Shown: one piece after another, positions 25,129-34,254 of the stretch
Layout of the letters: each line of letters opens with the position of its first letter
Numbering within the stretch: the stretch's first letter is position 1
Source of the DNA: Bacteroidetes bacterium GWF2_43_63
GTDB lineage: Bacteria; Bacteroidota; Bacteroidia; Bacteroidales; DTU049
DNA: 64,000 nt
NCBI GenBank assembly: GCA_001769275.1
Contig: MEOQ01000028.1
Location: forward strand, 1 to 64,000
Direction of reading: 5' to 3'
Position numbers and translations under genes: made by a program
The notes under the pieces: generated by a model
Told to the model about the DNA's origin: nothing
Databases searched by the model: none
Seen by the model: only the letters and a program-made list of their open reading frames with translations

Positions 25129-26049
25129 TCAGCTCATTTCTAGCATTCGCTTCAAAGGTATCAAAGCCTTTCGGATCACATCATCAGATAACGTAATTTC
25201 ATTGGTTTCATTTTGCAGCACTTCCTCAATTTTTTCAATGGTATTGAGTTTCATAAATTCACAATCATTGCAATTGCAGGTTTTATCGGCAGGTACAACA
25301 ATAAACTCTTTATCGGGGCTGAATTTTTTCATCTGATGAATAATTCCACCTTCAGTAGCTACTAAATATTTATTGTGACCATCACTTTTTGTGAAATTCA
25401 GCAATGCTTGTGTAGATCCAATAAAATCAGCCATTTCAAGAATAACGCTTTGACATTCGGGATGAGCAATTAACGGAACATCGGGATTATTAATTTTTAG
25501 TTGAATCACATTTTCTGCGCGCAACTGATTATGCACATGACAGCTTCCATCCCACAATATCATATCGCGGCCTGTCATTGAATTGATATAAGCTCCCAGA
25601 TTTTTGTCGGGTGCAAAAATAATTTTTTGATCAGCTGGCAACTGATTCACAATTTTCAATGCATTGGTAGAAGTTACAATTATATCAGAAAGTGTTTTAA
25701 CGGCAGCAGAGCAATTAACATAGCTCAGCACCATATGATCCGGATAATTTTTAATAAATTCCTCAAAAGGTCCAGCCGGGCAGGAGTCGGCCAGGGAACA
25801 GCCCGCATTCATATCCGGAATCAGAACTTTTTTTGACGGATTCAGTATCTTAGCGGTCTCAGCCATAAAATGAACACCGGCAAAAACAATAATGTCGGCA
25901 TTGGTTTTTTCGGCTTGTTGCGCCAATGCGAGACTGTCGCCCACAAAATCAGCAATATCCTGAATTTCGGGAATCTGATAGTAATGAGCCAGTATCACTG
26001 CATTTTTTTTCTTTCGCAGTTCGTTTATATTATTCTTCTTGTTTTTCAT
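25129..26049 (-). CDS. nadA: Quinolinate synthase A
   Basis: 306 residues. NadA condenses iminoaspartate with dihydroxyacetone phosphate to form quinolinate in NAD synthesis, using a 4Fe-4S cluster. Candidate cluster ligands are C84 in NAGCSLADSC, C198 in HPECQS and one of the cysteines in CNCNDCEFM (257-262). ILAHYYQIPEIQDIADFVGDS is the N-terminal substrate-binding signature. Length and order are standard. It is the first gene of a two-gene operon with the MORN protein and the last minus-strand gene before the orientation switch at 26.05-26.58 kb. nadB and nadC are not in the window. Confidence 0.96.
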   Translation of the reverse strand: MKNKKNNINELRKKKNAVILAHYYQIPEIQDIADFVGDSLALAQQAEKTNADIIVFAGVHFMAETAKILNPSKKVLIPDMNAGCSLADSCPAGPFEEFIKNYPDHMVLSYVNCSAAVKTLSDIIVTSTNALKIVNQLPADQKIIFAPDKNLGAYINSMTGRDMILWDGSCHVHNQLRAENVIQLKINNPDVPLIAHPECQSVILEMADFIGSTQALLNFTKSDGHNKYLVATEGGIIHQMKKFSPDKEFIVVPADKTCNCNDCEFMKLNTIEKIEEVLQNETNEITLSDDVIRKALIPLKRMLEMS

Positions 26050-26143
26050 TTAGAAAAAAATCAAATTACAATCTTAATAATAAGCACTGTGAATTGGTTG
26101 AAAAAAGTAATTTTTGAAATTAGGAAAAACCGTTTTCAAAGTT

Positions 26144-26559
26144 TTGTCAACAAAACAGCGCGTCTTATTAACTGCAAAAATAACTGTTTTTGTGGTAAAA
26201 GTCAATGTTATCAACAATGTGTTAATTACTGTTGTTGTTGAAAGTTTACAAATCATCAACACTGCAACCTTTGTTAATAAAACGGTGAGGAGCTGTTATA
26301 ATTCCCTGAAAATATTTTTTGGTAAGTTGATAAGTGCAGCGGTATATACGAATGAATAACAAAACAAAATTTATTTATTGAGACTTTTTAACAGACTAAT
26401 TGAATTTTGTTGATAACCTGGTTAAGTGTTTCTTTATTAAGGCTTCAATAGTAAAACAGGCATCTTTAGCCGCATAGGATAGTAAAAGGAAATAGGGCTA
26501 AGGTGTTGTTTTATAATAATTTTGAAGCTTTTAACATGCCTTACGAATTTTGTTGATAT
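26144..26559. other. AT-rich gap with clustered DnaA-box-like 9-mers, candidate replication origin
   Basis: Within 420 bp of non-coding DNA there are two copies of TTATCAACA (26208-26216 plus, 26408-26416 minus) and four one-mismatch relatives: 26144-26152 and 26253-26261 on plus, 26325-26333 and 26551-26559 on minus. TTATCAACA differs by one base from the DnaA box TTATCCACA. The gap lies between divergent nadA and rpiB. Every gene from 3.5 to 26.0 kb is on the minus strand, and most from 26.6 to 48.7 kb are on plus, as expected around a bidirectional origin. dnaA is not adjacent, so the assignment is inferential. Confidence 0.45.
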
Positions 26560-26564
26560 TTTTG
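26557..26564 (+). promoter_or_regulatory. Candidate rpiB promoter -7 element TATTTTTG
   Basis: TATTTTTG fits TAnnTTTG, 18 bases before the ATG at 26582. It overlaps the last DnaA-box-like 9-mer, which could couple the two if both are real. Confidence 0.5.
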
Positions 26565-26581
26565 CAGTAAACTTAGAATTC

Positions 26582-27019
26582 ATGAAAGTACAACAAATTG
26601 TCATTGCGTCCGACCATGCAGGATATAAACTTAAGAAAAGCATCATCAAGCATTTTTCCAAAAGTATATATTTCAACGATATGGGCACGCATTCAGCTGA
26701 AAGTGTCGATTATCCCGATTTTGCCCATAAGGCCTGTATTGCGGTCACACGCGGTGATGTAAAAAAAGGCATTCTTATCTGTGGAACTGGCAATGGTATG
26801 ACAATGGCTGCCAACAAACATCAGATGGTGCGTTGCGCATTGGCCTGGAATGTTGAAATAGCTCAGCTGGCGCGTCAGCACAACGATGCAAACATGTTGT
26901 CGTTGCCGGCCCGTTTCATTAGCGAAAAAGAAGCATTTGATATTGTTGAGGCCTTTATGGTAACGGAATTTGAAGGTGGCCGCCACGAAAACAGAGTCAA
27001 AAAAATAGCTGAATATTGA
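26582..27019 (+). CDS. rpiB: Ribose-5-phosphate isomerase B
   Basis: 145 residues from the ATG at 26582. A longer frame starting at 26522 would run back through the promoter element. The enzyme interconverts ribose 5-phosphate and ribulose 5-phosphate in the pentose phosphate pathway. Hallmarks are IASDHAGYKLK at the N-terminus, DYPDFAHKA, the catalytic-cysteine and anion loop LICGTGNGMTMAANK, and HNDANMLSLPAR. It is monocistronic and divergent from nadA. Confidence 0.95.
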   Translation: MKVQQIVIASDHAGYKLKKSIIKHFSKSIYFNDMGTHSAESVDYPDFAHKACIAVTRGDVKKGILICGTGNGMTMAANKHQMVRCALAWNVEIAQLARQHNDANMLSLPARFISEKEAFDIVEAFMVTEFEGGRHENRVKKIAEY

Positions 27020-27095
27020 TTGTCATTCGCATAATTTCTTAATTTCGCAAAGACGGCATTTTTGTACTCTAAATTTTCAGTAATTTATTTATTAC

Positions 27096-28481
27096 ATGAG
27101 CAGCAGCGGTTTTAGTATTTTTAGGAACAGTATCTCGGAAAAGCTTTCAGATACTGTGCTGCAGCAAGCCATGAAAAAGAATACTGAAAACTATGAGCAA
27201 AAATTTGGCGATGGTATTGCGCAATTCAATGATTTTGAAGGCTGTCGCGAACGACTTTCCTACCTGAAAAAAAGGGCGCTGAATAATCTGGACAAATATC
27301 TCCTTGAATTTGAAAGTAAGTTTATCCGAAATGGAGGGACTGTTTACTGGGCCGATACAGTTGATGATGTTGCCCGCATTTTAGCTGAAATTCTTCCTGA
27401 AAATCGTGGTGTTATAGTGAAATCGAAATCCATGACGGGGGAGGAAATAGGATTTGATAATGTGGCCAAGGAAAGAGGCGACGAGGTTGTTGAAACAGAT
27501 CTGGGCGAATTTATTGTACAACAGATGGGTCAGAAGCCTTCTCATATTACGGCTCCGGCTATTCATTTGTCGAAAGTGCAGATTGCTGAATTTTTCAACA
27601 CACGTTTCGGTTCTGATAAAAATGCCAGTGCTGAAGAAATCACAGATTTTGTAAGAAAGCTGCTTCGAACAAAGTTCACTGAGTCATCTGTTGGTGTTAC
27701 AGGCGCCAATTTTATCATTGCTGACACAGGTTCTGTGGCCATTACCGAAAATGAAGGAAATGCGTCACTTGCAACTTCATGGCCCCGCAAACACATTGTT
27801 ATTGCAGGCATCGAAAAGGTAATTCCTTCAGTCAGGGATTTGTACCTTTTCTGGCCTATGCTTGCTTCGCATGCTACCGGTCAGAAAATTTCAGTTTACA
27901 ATCATATAATTTCAGGACCCGCCCGCAGCGCGGAACTCGATGGCCCCGGTGAAATGGCGGTCATACTTGTTAATAATAAACGGCATGTTTTGCTTGAAGA
28001 TCTTTTTCTGCGTGAATCGCTTCAGTGTATTCGCTGCGGAGCCTGTCTGACGGTATGTCCGGTGTTTTGCAAACTGTCGGGACATGCGTGGCCTTCGGTT
28101 TACAGCGGTCCGATTGGATCGGTAATTCATCCGCATATTGGCGATGAAGCGAATAATTTTCACTTGTCATTTGCCTCTACATTATGCGGAAAATGCACTC
28201 AACGTTGTCCTGTAAAAATTCCGGTACACAATCTTTTGGTTTATAACCGCCACCTGGCTGTAGAGCGAAAACTGATTCCTGCTGCCGAAGGACGATTGAT
28301 GCGCATGATTGTAAAGCGCCTAAAGTCGAGAAAAAGCATGGACTTGTGGAGTGCAAAAATCAAAGGACTTGTATTTAGAATAATACTCCGGAAATCGTGG
28401 ATGCGCCACAAAGCTCCTTTGCAGTTTGCCGAAAAGAGCTTTAACACCTTGATGACGGAAAAGAAAAAGGGAAGTAGTTAG
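27096..28481 (+). CDS. LutB-like iron-sulfur lactate utilisation protein
   Basis: 461 residues. The N-terminal two thirds form a LUD (DUF162) domain containing GVTGANFIIADTGSVAITENEGN. Two 4Fe-4S ferredoxin motifs follow: CIRCGACLTVCP near residue 307 and CGKCTQRCPVKIP near residue 360. This is the LutB architecture. With LutA and LutC it oxidises L-lactate to pyruvate. Neither lutA nor lutC is adjacent. The stop TAG at 28479-28481 coincides with the left boundary of a MITE-like element, whose first base supplies the G. Confidence 0.9.
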   Translation: MSSSGFSIFRNSISEKLSDTVLQQAMKKNTENYEQKFGDGIAQFNDFEGCRERLSYLKKRALNNLDKYLLEFESKFIRNGGTVYWADTVDDVARILAEILPENRGVIVKSKSMTGEEIGFDNVAKERGDEVVETDLGEFIVQQMGQKPSHITAPAIHLSKVQIAEFFNTRFGSDKNASAEEITDFVRKLLRTKFTESSVGVTGANFIIADTGSVAITENEGNASLATSWPRKHIVIAGIEKVIPSVRDLYLFWPMLASHATGQKISVYNHIISGPARSAELDGPGEMAVILVNNKRHVLLEDLFLRESLQCIRCGACLTVCPVFCKLSGHAWPSVYSGPIGSVIHPHIGDEANNFHLSFASTLCGKCTQRCPVKIPVHNLLVYNRHLAVERKLIPAAEGRLMRMIVKRLKSRKSMDLWSAKIKGLVFRIILRKSWMRHKAPLQFAEKSFNTLMTEKKKGSS

Positions 28482-28787
28482 GGCCAGCTGAAAAAGTCTG
28501 AGGTGCGTCAGCTTCGAGACGACAAGACGAAGATGTATAATAATACTTCGAGTCGCAGGCAACGAAGAAGATGGCGTGTATCAGACTAACAGACACTTGC
28601 AGTGCAGCGTTTTATCAGAAGAATTAGTTCAAATATTCGCATCAGTATTTTAGCGCTTGCTGTGATGCTGCTGAAATGCAAGGATTTTTGATGATACTAA
28701 TAAAATTGCTTGCATTTGAAATCCTGTTTTACATGAATATATTGCTGTTGCTGAAAGTGTTGTGTGTTTTTCAGCAGGCCCTAGTTA
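28475..28787. mobile_element. 301-bp MITE-like element with terminal inverted repeats and 6-bp direct repeats
   Basis: The ends GGGCCAGCTGAAAAA (28481-28495) and TTTTTCAGCAGGCCC (28767-28781) are inverted repeats matching at 14 of 15 positions. TAGTTA flanks both sides (28475-28480 and 28782-28787) like a target-site duplication. No transposase frame lies inside. The interior holds a GTCTGA...TCAGAC hairpin and two similar CTTCGAG...ACGAAG stretches. The insertion is exactly at the lutB stop codon. Confidence 0.7.
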
Positions 28788-28795
28788 ATCTCTGC

Positions 28796-29677
28796 TTATT
28801 TTGTGTATCGTCGTAAAATATCAATCACCTTGGACACATAAGAATGTCCAAACAGATTTACATGGACGAGCAGGGGATAAAGGTTAAAAATATCGGTTCG
28901 CTGTCGCCAGCCCGACTCCATTGGATAGGCCTCATTGTAATTGGCATAGAAGTCATTGGGAAAGCCGCCGAAAAGCGTGGTCATAGCAATATCTGATTCG
29001 CGATGTCCGAAATAGCATGAAGGATCAAAAATGGCAGCTCTACCTCCGGGTCCCGACATATAATTGCCAGCCCATAGATCACCGTGAATCAGAGCAGGCT
29101 TTTCAGCGGGAATAAGTTCTGGCAGCTTTTTGCAAAATGCATCAAGACTGTCTTGCAGATTGGGATTGAGAAAGCCGTTTTTTATCGCCATGTCAAACTG
29201 AACCTTAAGTCTTTCCTCAATAAAAAATTTAATCCAGCTTGAATGAAAACTGTTGCTTTGACGCAGCGATCCAATGTAATTGTTGAATTTGAGCCCGAAT
29301 TGTTTAGAGGTATTGCGATGCAATAACGCCAGTCTAAAACCGAAATTTCGCCAGAAATTCTGTTCCGGTATGTCAGTTTCAAGAAATTGCATAAGCAGAA
29401 AACTTGTTCCACCACTGTCTGTATCACATAAAATGGGCTCAGGAATTACAAGCTGTGTGTGGGCAGAGGCCAGCAGCTCCAATCCTTTTTTTTCTGATTC
29501 AAACATACCCGGATATCGGTTTGCAGGATTGAATTTGACAAAAAACTTCCCTGCCGATGTGTTTATTTCCATAGCAGCACTGATATTACCCCCGCCAACC
29601 TGACGGGATGAGTGAATTGTCAGTTCCGGATAATAATAATATAGTTTTTGCGCTATTGCAACAGCAAGTGCCTTCAT
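28796..29677 (-). CDS. Fructosamine kinase / ketosamine-3-kinase family protein
   Basis: 293 residues. The N-terminal lobe has VGGGNISAAMEI and the lysine strand KFFVKFNP. The catalytic loop is LIHGDLWAGNYM and the metal-binding motif is AAIFDPSCYFGHRESD, exactly as in fructosamine-3-kinase-like proteins. These phosphorylate sugar-derived lysine adducts so that they decompose, repairing glycated proteins. Length is normal. It is monocistronic, on the strand opposite to its neighbours, next to the MITE-like element. Confidence 0.9.
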   Translation of the reverse strand: MKALAVAIAQKLYYYYPELTIHSSRQVGGGNISAAMEINTSAGKFFVKFNPANRYPGMFESEKKGLELLASAHTQLVIPEPILCDTDSGGTSFLLMQFLETDIPEQNFWRNFGFRLALLHRNTSKQFGLKFNNYIGSLRQSNSFHSSWIKFFIEERLKVQFDMAIKNGFLNPNLQDSLDAFCKKLPELIPAEKPALIHGDLWAGNYMSGPGGRAAIFDPSCYFGHRESDIAMTTLFGGFPNDFYANYNEAYPMESGWRQRTDIFNLYPLLVHVNLFGHSYVSKVIDILRRYTK

Positions 29678-29721
29678 ATACAGGATTGTGAAATATATGA
29701 AAGCACAAATATAATTAACTT

Positions 29722-29729
29722 ACCTTTGC
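29722..29729 (+). promoter_or_regulatory. Candidate -7 element TACCTTTG
   Basis: TACCTTTG fits TAnnTTTG and lies 13 bases before the start of the choice-of-anchor-type secreted protein. Confidence 0.5.
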
Positions 29730-29741
29730 ATTGCAAAAAAT

Positions 29742-30608
29742 ATGTATATGAAGTCTCTCACCCTACTCGCCGCATTACTGTTGTCTTCGTTTCTGATGGC
29801 TCAGAACACAGAAAAATCAAACTCTTCCAAACACATTCAGATAACGGCTCCTGCCAATCCAAAAGGATTTCCAATCTGGGAAAGCTTCGAAGATCTGCTC
29901 ATGCCTCCAACCGGCTGGCAGCTCCTGCAGGGCCCCACTCCCCAAACATGGGACACCTCTTCTTTTGATCCGGCCTGGGGTATTGGCTATGTTAAGTGTC
30001 TTTATGATGAGTCTCTTTCCGGAGTTCAGAATGAATATCTGATTACCAGAGTTATGGACCTGAGTACTTTTTCCAATGTTTCGGTCGCTTTCTATTTCCA
30101 GTTTTCGAAATATTGGGGAATTTCTCCAAACGATAATTATGATCTGCTTTTGCTGGCCAGCACGGATAGTGCCCAGACTTTTCCGGATACCCTCTGGAGC
30201 GAAATGAGCACCGATACTGCCACCTGGAACAGCTTTGAATGGGTTCACGCATCGGTTGATCTTTCAGCTTATATTGATCAGGAAAAATTTGCGCTGGCAT
30301 TTGTTTATAGCGGGTATGACGGTGCCGAAGCTGCGCTTGATATGGTTGCTGTTGAAACTGTAGGTGGATTTACCGAAAATAGTCTTTCACTCAAAGCCTT
30401 TCCGAATCCTGCCGACGGCGTTCTCAATATTGAATCCGCAAGCGATGGTGATTTGACAATGTCAGACCTGCAGGGTAGGGTAGTGCTGCAGAAATATTTT
30501 AGAGGAAACGAAACCATTGATGTCTCGGCGCTCGAGCCGGGAAAATATTTTGTCACACTGCGGGCAGAAAACGCTATAAGTCATATTCCGGTAGTTGTTG
30601 CCCGATAG
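29742..30608 (+). CDS. Secreted T9SS substrate with an adhesin-like (choice-of-anchor J type) domain
   Basis: 288 residues. A signal peptide (MKSLTLLAALLLSSFLMAQ) precedes a single beta-sandwich-like domain with WESFEDLLMPPTGWQ near residue 46 and VYSGYDGAEAALDMVAVE near 200, as in cleaved-adhesin/choice-of-anchor modules. The last 75 residues, from AFPNPADGVLNIES to GKYFVTLRAEN, form the T9SS type A sorting domain. The protein should be exported by Sec, moved across the outer membrane by T9SS and anchored at the surface or released. A second ATG two codons downstream is an alternative start. It ends at an intrinsic terminator. Confidence 0.88.
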   Translation: MYMKSLTLLAALLLSSFLMAQNTEKSNSSKHIQITAPANPKGFPIWESFEDLLMPPTGWQLLQGPTPQTWDTSSFDPAWGIGYVKCLYDESLSGVQNEYLITRVMDLSTFSNVSVAFYFQFSKYWGISPNDNYDLLLLASTDSAQTFPDTLWSEMSTDTATWNSFEWVHASVDLSAYIDQEKFALAFVYSGYDGAEAALDMVAVETVGGFTENSLSLKAFPNPADGVLNIESASDGDLTMSDLQGRVVLQKYFRGNETIDVSALEPGKYFVTLRAENAISHIPVVVAR

Positions 30609-30632
30609 ACGAATGGTTTAAAATATTCAATC

Positions 30633-30657
30633 AGCCCGCATTTGACGGGCTTTTTTT
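30633..30657 (+). terminator. Intrinsic terminator
   Basis: Stem AGCCCG / CGGGCT with a 7-base loop is followed by seven Ts, 24 bases after the stop codon of the secreted protein gene. Confidence 0.9.
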
Positions 30658-30736
30658 ATGCCGCCAGAATTACCCGATTGAATGGTTCAAACGCATTGAG
30701 GGGTCATTACAGCGGTTGGCGTTTATTAAAATTATG

Positions 30737-30744
30737 TACTTTTG
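30737..30744 (+). promoter_or_regulatory. Subtilase gene promoter -7 element TACTTTTG
   Basis: TACTTTTG fits TAnnTTTG, with TTGG about 19 bases upstream. The in-frame TTG at 30742 lies inside this element, which argues for the ATG at 30760 as the real start. Confidence 0.6.
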
Positions 30745-30759
30745 AACAAACATCACCGC

Positions 30760-32901
30760 ATGAAACGAATTGTAATTGTTTTCCTTGTTTTGCCATTGCT
30801 GCTCTCAGCACAGATAAAAACCGATGCTGTTACGCGCAGTAAAATGATTGATGATAAAAAAGGCACCGATGTATCATGGCGTAAAATCAACGGTCAGGAA
30901 TATTTTCCAATGCTCGCAAAAGTTAGCAGCAATTATAGCCCCGGGCTACTACCAGAGGGGATACTGCAGGGTTCTCTTGCAGGAAATATTGTTTCGCTTT
31001 ATGTCAGAAAAGACTTGTTGAATTCAAAGCTTATTATTCCCGGAGTCGAATACGCCGAATGGGCGCGTCCGGTAGTGCCAATGCTCGACAAAGCATTGCC
31101 CGATGCCCGGGTAGATAGTGTTCACATGGGCTTCAATCTGCCTCAGCCTTTTACCGGAAAAGATGTGCTCATCGGTATTACCGACTGGGGATTTGATTAT
31201 ACCAATCCGAATTTTTACGATACATCATTGCAACATACGCGCATTGCTGCCACCTGGGATCAGTGGAAAACATCGGGTCCGGCACCAACAGGATTTTTAT
31301 ATGGAACTGAATTCGAAGGTGAATCGGAAATCCTCGCTGCTCAATGCGACACTTCAAATGTATATGGATATGCTTATCACGGAAGTCATGTAGCCGGCAT
31401 TGCAGGCGGAAGTGGCGCAGGAACGGTGTATCGCGGTGTTGCATTCGAAGCCAATTACTTATTTACCACTTTTCTGGTCGATGCTGCTGCAGTGCTCGAT
31501 GCTTACAACTGGATGCATCAGTATTCAGTCAGTGTCGGAAAACGGCTTGTGATCAATCAAAGCTGGGGTTTGTATTATATTGGTAATATGGATGGAACTT
31601 CGCTGATCAGTCAGGCCATTGATTCTCTTTCGGCGCTGGGAGTGGTGTTTGTCTCCAGTGCAGGCAATAACGGCGATGCCGATTTTCACCTGATGTATGA
31701 TGCTTCGGTGTCAGATACACTGAAAACTCAGGTAAAATTTGATAGTTACTCCTCATATTCGCAAATGTATGGTCAGTGCCTGACTTTGCATGGAACGCCC
31801 GCAAACAGCTTTGAAGCCCGCATTCAGGTGCTGAATTCATCAGGCGTACTGCTTGCTGAAACACCATTTTATCTGACGGATACGCTGGATTCATATATCG
31901 ATGACACCTTGTTTGCCGGCACCGACACAGTGTTGTACAATGTAATGGCAGATTCTGCCAATGCGTTGAACCAGCGTCCGTTTATGCAGATTCGAGTCGC
32001 AAGCCGCAATTCAGCTAATAGAGTCATTCTTCAGATTCATGCTGATTCAGGAGTTGTGCACGCGTGGAATCTGATAGAACTGAACAACGGAGTAGGGAAT
32101 TGGGGTTCCGATTTTCTGGCTCCCTATGTGGGTTACACGGCAGGTGATCCGTATTATGGTATTGGAGAACCTGCATGCGCACAGTCTTGCATTGCTGTAG
32201 CAGCGCACAATTCAGAATTTTTTCATCCAACTACAGGCGCAATATTGGGTGGAAACATGGCCTATTTTTCCAGCTACGGTCCATTGATTGACGGAACAAT
32301 AAAACCCGAAATCTGTGCTCCGGGTTACGGTGTATGCTCTTCCGTTTCTTCTTTTACAACCACTTCTTTTACAACGGTTGTTGCTTCTGTAACTTTTGGT
32401 CCAAGAACCTATAAATTTATTCGTTTGAGCGGAACATCCATGTCGTCGCCCATGGTGACCGGAGTTGTAGCATTGATGCTCGATGCAGACTCAACCCTGA
32501 CTGCTGCTGAAATAAAAACCATTTTGCAGGAAACAGCACGCGAGGACAACCTTACAGGCGATCTTTCCGAAACAGGTGACACGCGCTGGGGCTGGGGAAA
32601 AGTAAATGCGTTGCATGCTATTTACCGCGTTCTGGGTGTTGAAGGATTGACCGAAAATGTTTCGGACGAAAAAGTTTTACTCTATCCGAATCCCGCTTCT
32701 GATCAGGTTTGTATATTGGCTGTTGATGGCAATGTGAAAAAGGAAATAGATATTTATTCTCTTGATGGAAGACTGATAAAAACTGAAAAACTCAATGAAA
32801 ACAATATGTTCAGCGTTTCGGGTTTGCCCGAAGGAATGTATTTTGTCCGGTTTGTGCTCGACGGAAAGCCGCTTTCAATGAAGATTTTGGTGAATGACTA
32901 A
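30760..32901 (+). CDS. Secreted subtilisin-like serine protease with T9SS sorting domain
   Basis: 713 residues from the ATG at 30760. MKRIVIVFLVLPLLLSAQ is a signal peptide. The S8 catalytic triad is visible: Asp142 in GITDWGFDY, His207 in YHGSHVAGIAGG and Ser560 in LSGTSMSSPMVTG. About 270 residues separate SAGNNGD from the Ser motif, so the peptidase carries an inserted, probably PA-like, region. The C-terminal 75 residues, VLLYPNPASDQV to GMYFVRFVLDGK, are a T9SS type A sorting domain. A surface or secreted endopeptidase is likely, with unknown substrate. It is monocistronic with its own promoter. Confidence 0.92.
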   Translation: MKRIVIVFLVLPLLLSAQIKTDAVTRSKMIDDKKGTDVSWRKINGQEYFPMLAKVSSNYSPGLLPEGILQGSLAGNIVSLYVRKDLLNSKLIIPGVEYAEWARPVVPMLDKALPDARVDSVHMGFNLPQPFTGKDVLIGITDWGFDYTNPNFYDTSLQHTRIAATWDQWKTSGPAPTGFLYGTEFEGESEILAAQCDTSNVYGYAYHGSHVAGIAGGSGAGTVYRGVAFEANYLFTTFLVDAAAVLDAYNWMHQYSVSVGKRLVINQSWGLYYIGNMDGTSLISQAIDSLSALGVVFVSSAGNNGDADFHLMYDASVSDTLKTQVKFDSYSSYSQMYGQCLTLHGTPANSFEARIQVLNSSGVLLAETPFYLTDTLDSYIDDTLFAGTDTVLYNVMADSANALNQRPFMQIRVASRNSANRVILQIHADSGVVHAWNLIELNNGVGNWGSDFLAPYVGYTAGDPYYGIGEPACAQSCIAVAAHNSEFFHPTTGAILGGNMAYFSSYGPLIDGTIKPEICAPGYGVCSSVSSFTTTSFTTVVASVTFGPRTYKFIRLSGTSMSSPMVTGVVALMLDADSTLTAAEIKTILQETAREDNLTGDLSETGDTRWGWGKVNALHAIYRVLGVEGLTENVSDEKVLLYPNPASDQVCILAVDGNVKKEIDIYSLDGRLIKTEKLNENNMFSVSGLPEGMYFVRFVLDGKPLSMKILVND

Positions 32902-32984
32902 TTTTTAAAAAAGAAGTCAGTTGTGAGTAGAATTTTCACTTATAACTTATTACTGGCCACTGAGTACTAAAAAAAAGTTTATGT

Positions 32985-33521
32985 ATGAATAAAAAAGTAT
33001 TTATAATTTCTTCAAGTCCGCGCAAAAATGGCAATTCGGATATGCTATGTGATGAATTTCTGAAAGGCGCGCTGGAAGTTGGACACAAAGCAAAAAAGGT
33101 TTTGTTGCACGACAAAAAAATAAAATATTGCAAGGCCTGCGATGTGTGCCAGAAGGGCAAACCTTGTGTGATAGACGATGACATGGAAAAAATTCTGCAG
33201 AAAATGATTGATGCCGACGTGATTGTGCTGGCAACACCAGTGTATTTCTACACCATGTGCGCGCAGCTAAAAACGCTCATAGACCGCACTTATGCACGTT
33301 ATACAGAAATCAAGGAAAAAGACTTTTATTTTATTCTTACTGCAGCCGACGAAGAAAAAAAGAATATTGAACGCGCGATCGAGAGTTTGCGGGCTTTTAC
33401 TTTTTGTCTCACAGGGGCTAAAGAAAAAGTAACAATATGCGCAACAGGTCTTTGGAAAAAAGGCGAGGCGAAGGATAGCAAGTACTTGAAAGTGGCGTTT
33501 GATGCTGGATTAAAAGTCTAA
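32985..33521 (+). CDS. Flavodoxin-like NAD(P)H-dependent FMN reductase family protein
   Basis: 178 residues. The N-terminal FMN phosphate loop is SSSPRKNGNSD, and VLATPVYFYTMCAQLKTLIDR is the flavin-contacting segment of the iron-sulfur-flavoprotein/NADPH-dependent FMN reductase family. C-x2-C-x5-C cysteines in YCKACDVCQKGKPC near residue 48 are typical of family members that carry or once carried a 4Fe-4S cluster. Substrate unknown. It is monocistronic. Confidence 0.88.
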   Translation: MNKKVFIISSSPRKNGNSDMLCDEFLKGALEVGHKAKKVLLHDKKIKYCKACDVCQKGKPCVIDDDMEKILQKMIDADVIVLATPVYFYTMCAQLKTLIDRTYARYTEIKEKDFYFILTAADEEKKNIERAIESLRAFTFCLTGAKEKVTICATGLWKKGEAKDSKYLKVAFDAGLKV

Positions 33522-33628
33522 ATATCGATTGGCTTTTTCAAATACAGCGATCAAATTTGATGCAGACAATATAACAAGCTGTAACAAAATTTGCAGCATA
33601 AACGTCTTTACTTCATATATTTTCTGTT

Positions 33629-34213
33629 ATGAATTCAATCAATTTTTTTGGATTTCGGATAATTTTTATGATTTTTCTTGTGGTAAGTGCAACAACTTTG
33701 TTTTCGCAGTCACAAACAAATCAGAAAGACTCGCTTATCTGGGGAGCCGAATACGACTTTATGGCGCCCCGGATTGGGCAGTGGTACGATCTGAACATTG
33801 ATGGCTATGTGGCGCACGGAAGAATTAAACATTCATTAATGTTTGCGCATATCAGCATTAAAGATATACACTTAACTGACGAGTCTTTTTCGAAAGACAA
33901 TCTGAATGCGTTTGGTTATCGGGGTGAAGTATTTTCACACAGAGAGCTGAAGAGATGGAGTACTGGTGTTCTTCTGTTGTATTCGATGCACAAGGTTGAA
34001 ACTTCTGCTAGTCATCATCAGGGCCGCTTTGGAACTTTGTTTGTCGGAGTACCCATCGGATATACCTGGGTAATTTGGAAACATTTGACAATAAATCCAG
34101 GCATCAGTGTTTTGTATCCACTGACTAACCGAACAATTACTATTGGAACTGAGCAAGTAAATCAGGCCCCATGGGGTCTTGAGCCGGGACTACGCATTGG
34201 CTACCGGTTTTAA
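33629..34213 (+). CDS. Predicted outer-membrane beta-barrel protein
   Basis: 194 residues. A longish signal peptide ends near residue 27 (VVSATTLFSQ). The rest alternates hydrophobic and polar residues and ends in GLRIGYRF, with the terminal aromatic residue of outer-membrane barrels. No specific family recognised. Confidence 0.65.
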   Translation: MNSINFFGFRIIFMIFLVVSATTLFSQSQTNQKDSLIWGAEYDFMAPRIGQWYDLNIDGYVAHGRIKHSLMFAHISIKDIHLTDESFSKDNLNAFGYRGEVFSHRELKRWSTGVLLLYSMHKVETSASHHQGRFGTLFVGVPIGYTWVIWKHLTINPGISVLYPLTNRTITIGTEQVNQAPWGLEPGLRIGYRF

Positions 34214-34254
34214 ACTGACTACCGGAGAAATTTCAAAGTGGCAGAAGAAGCGTT

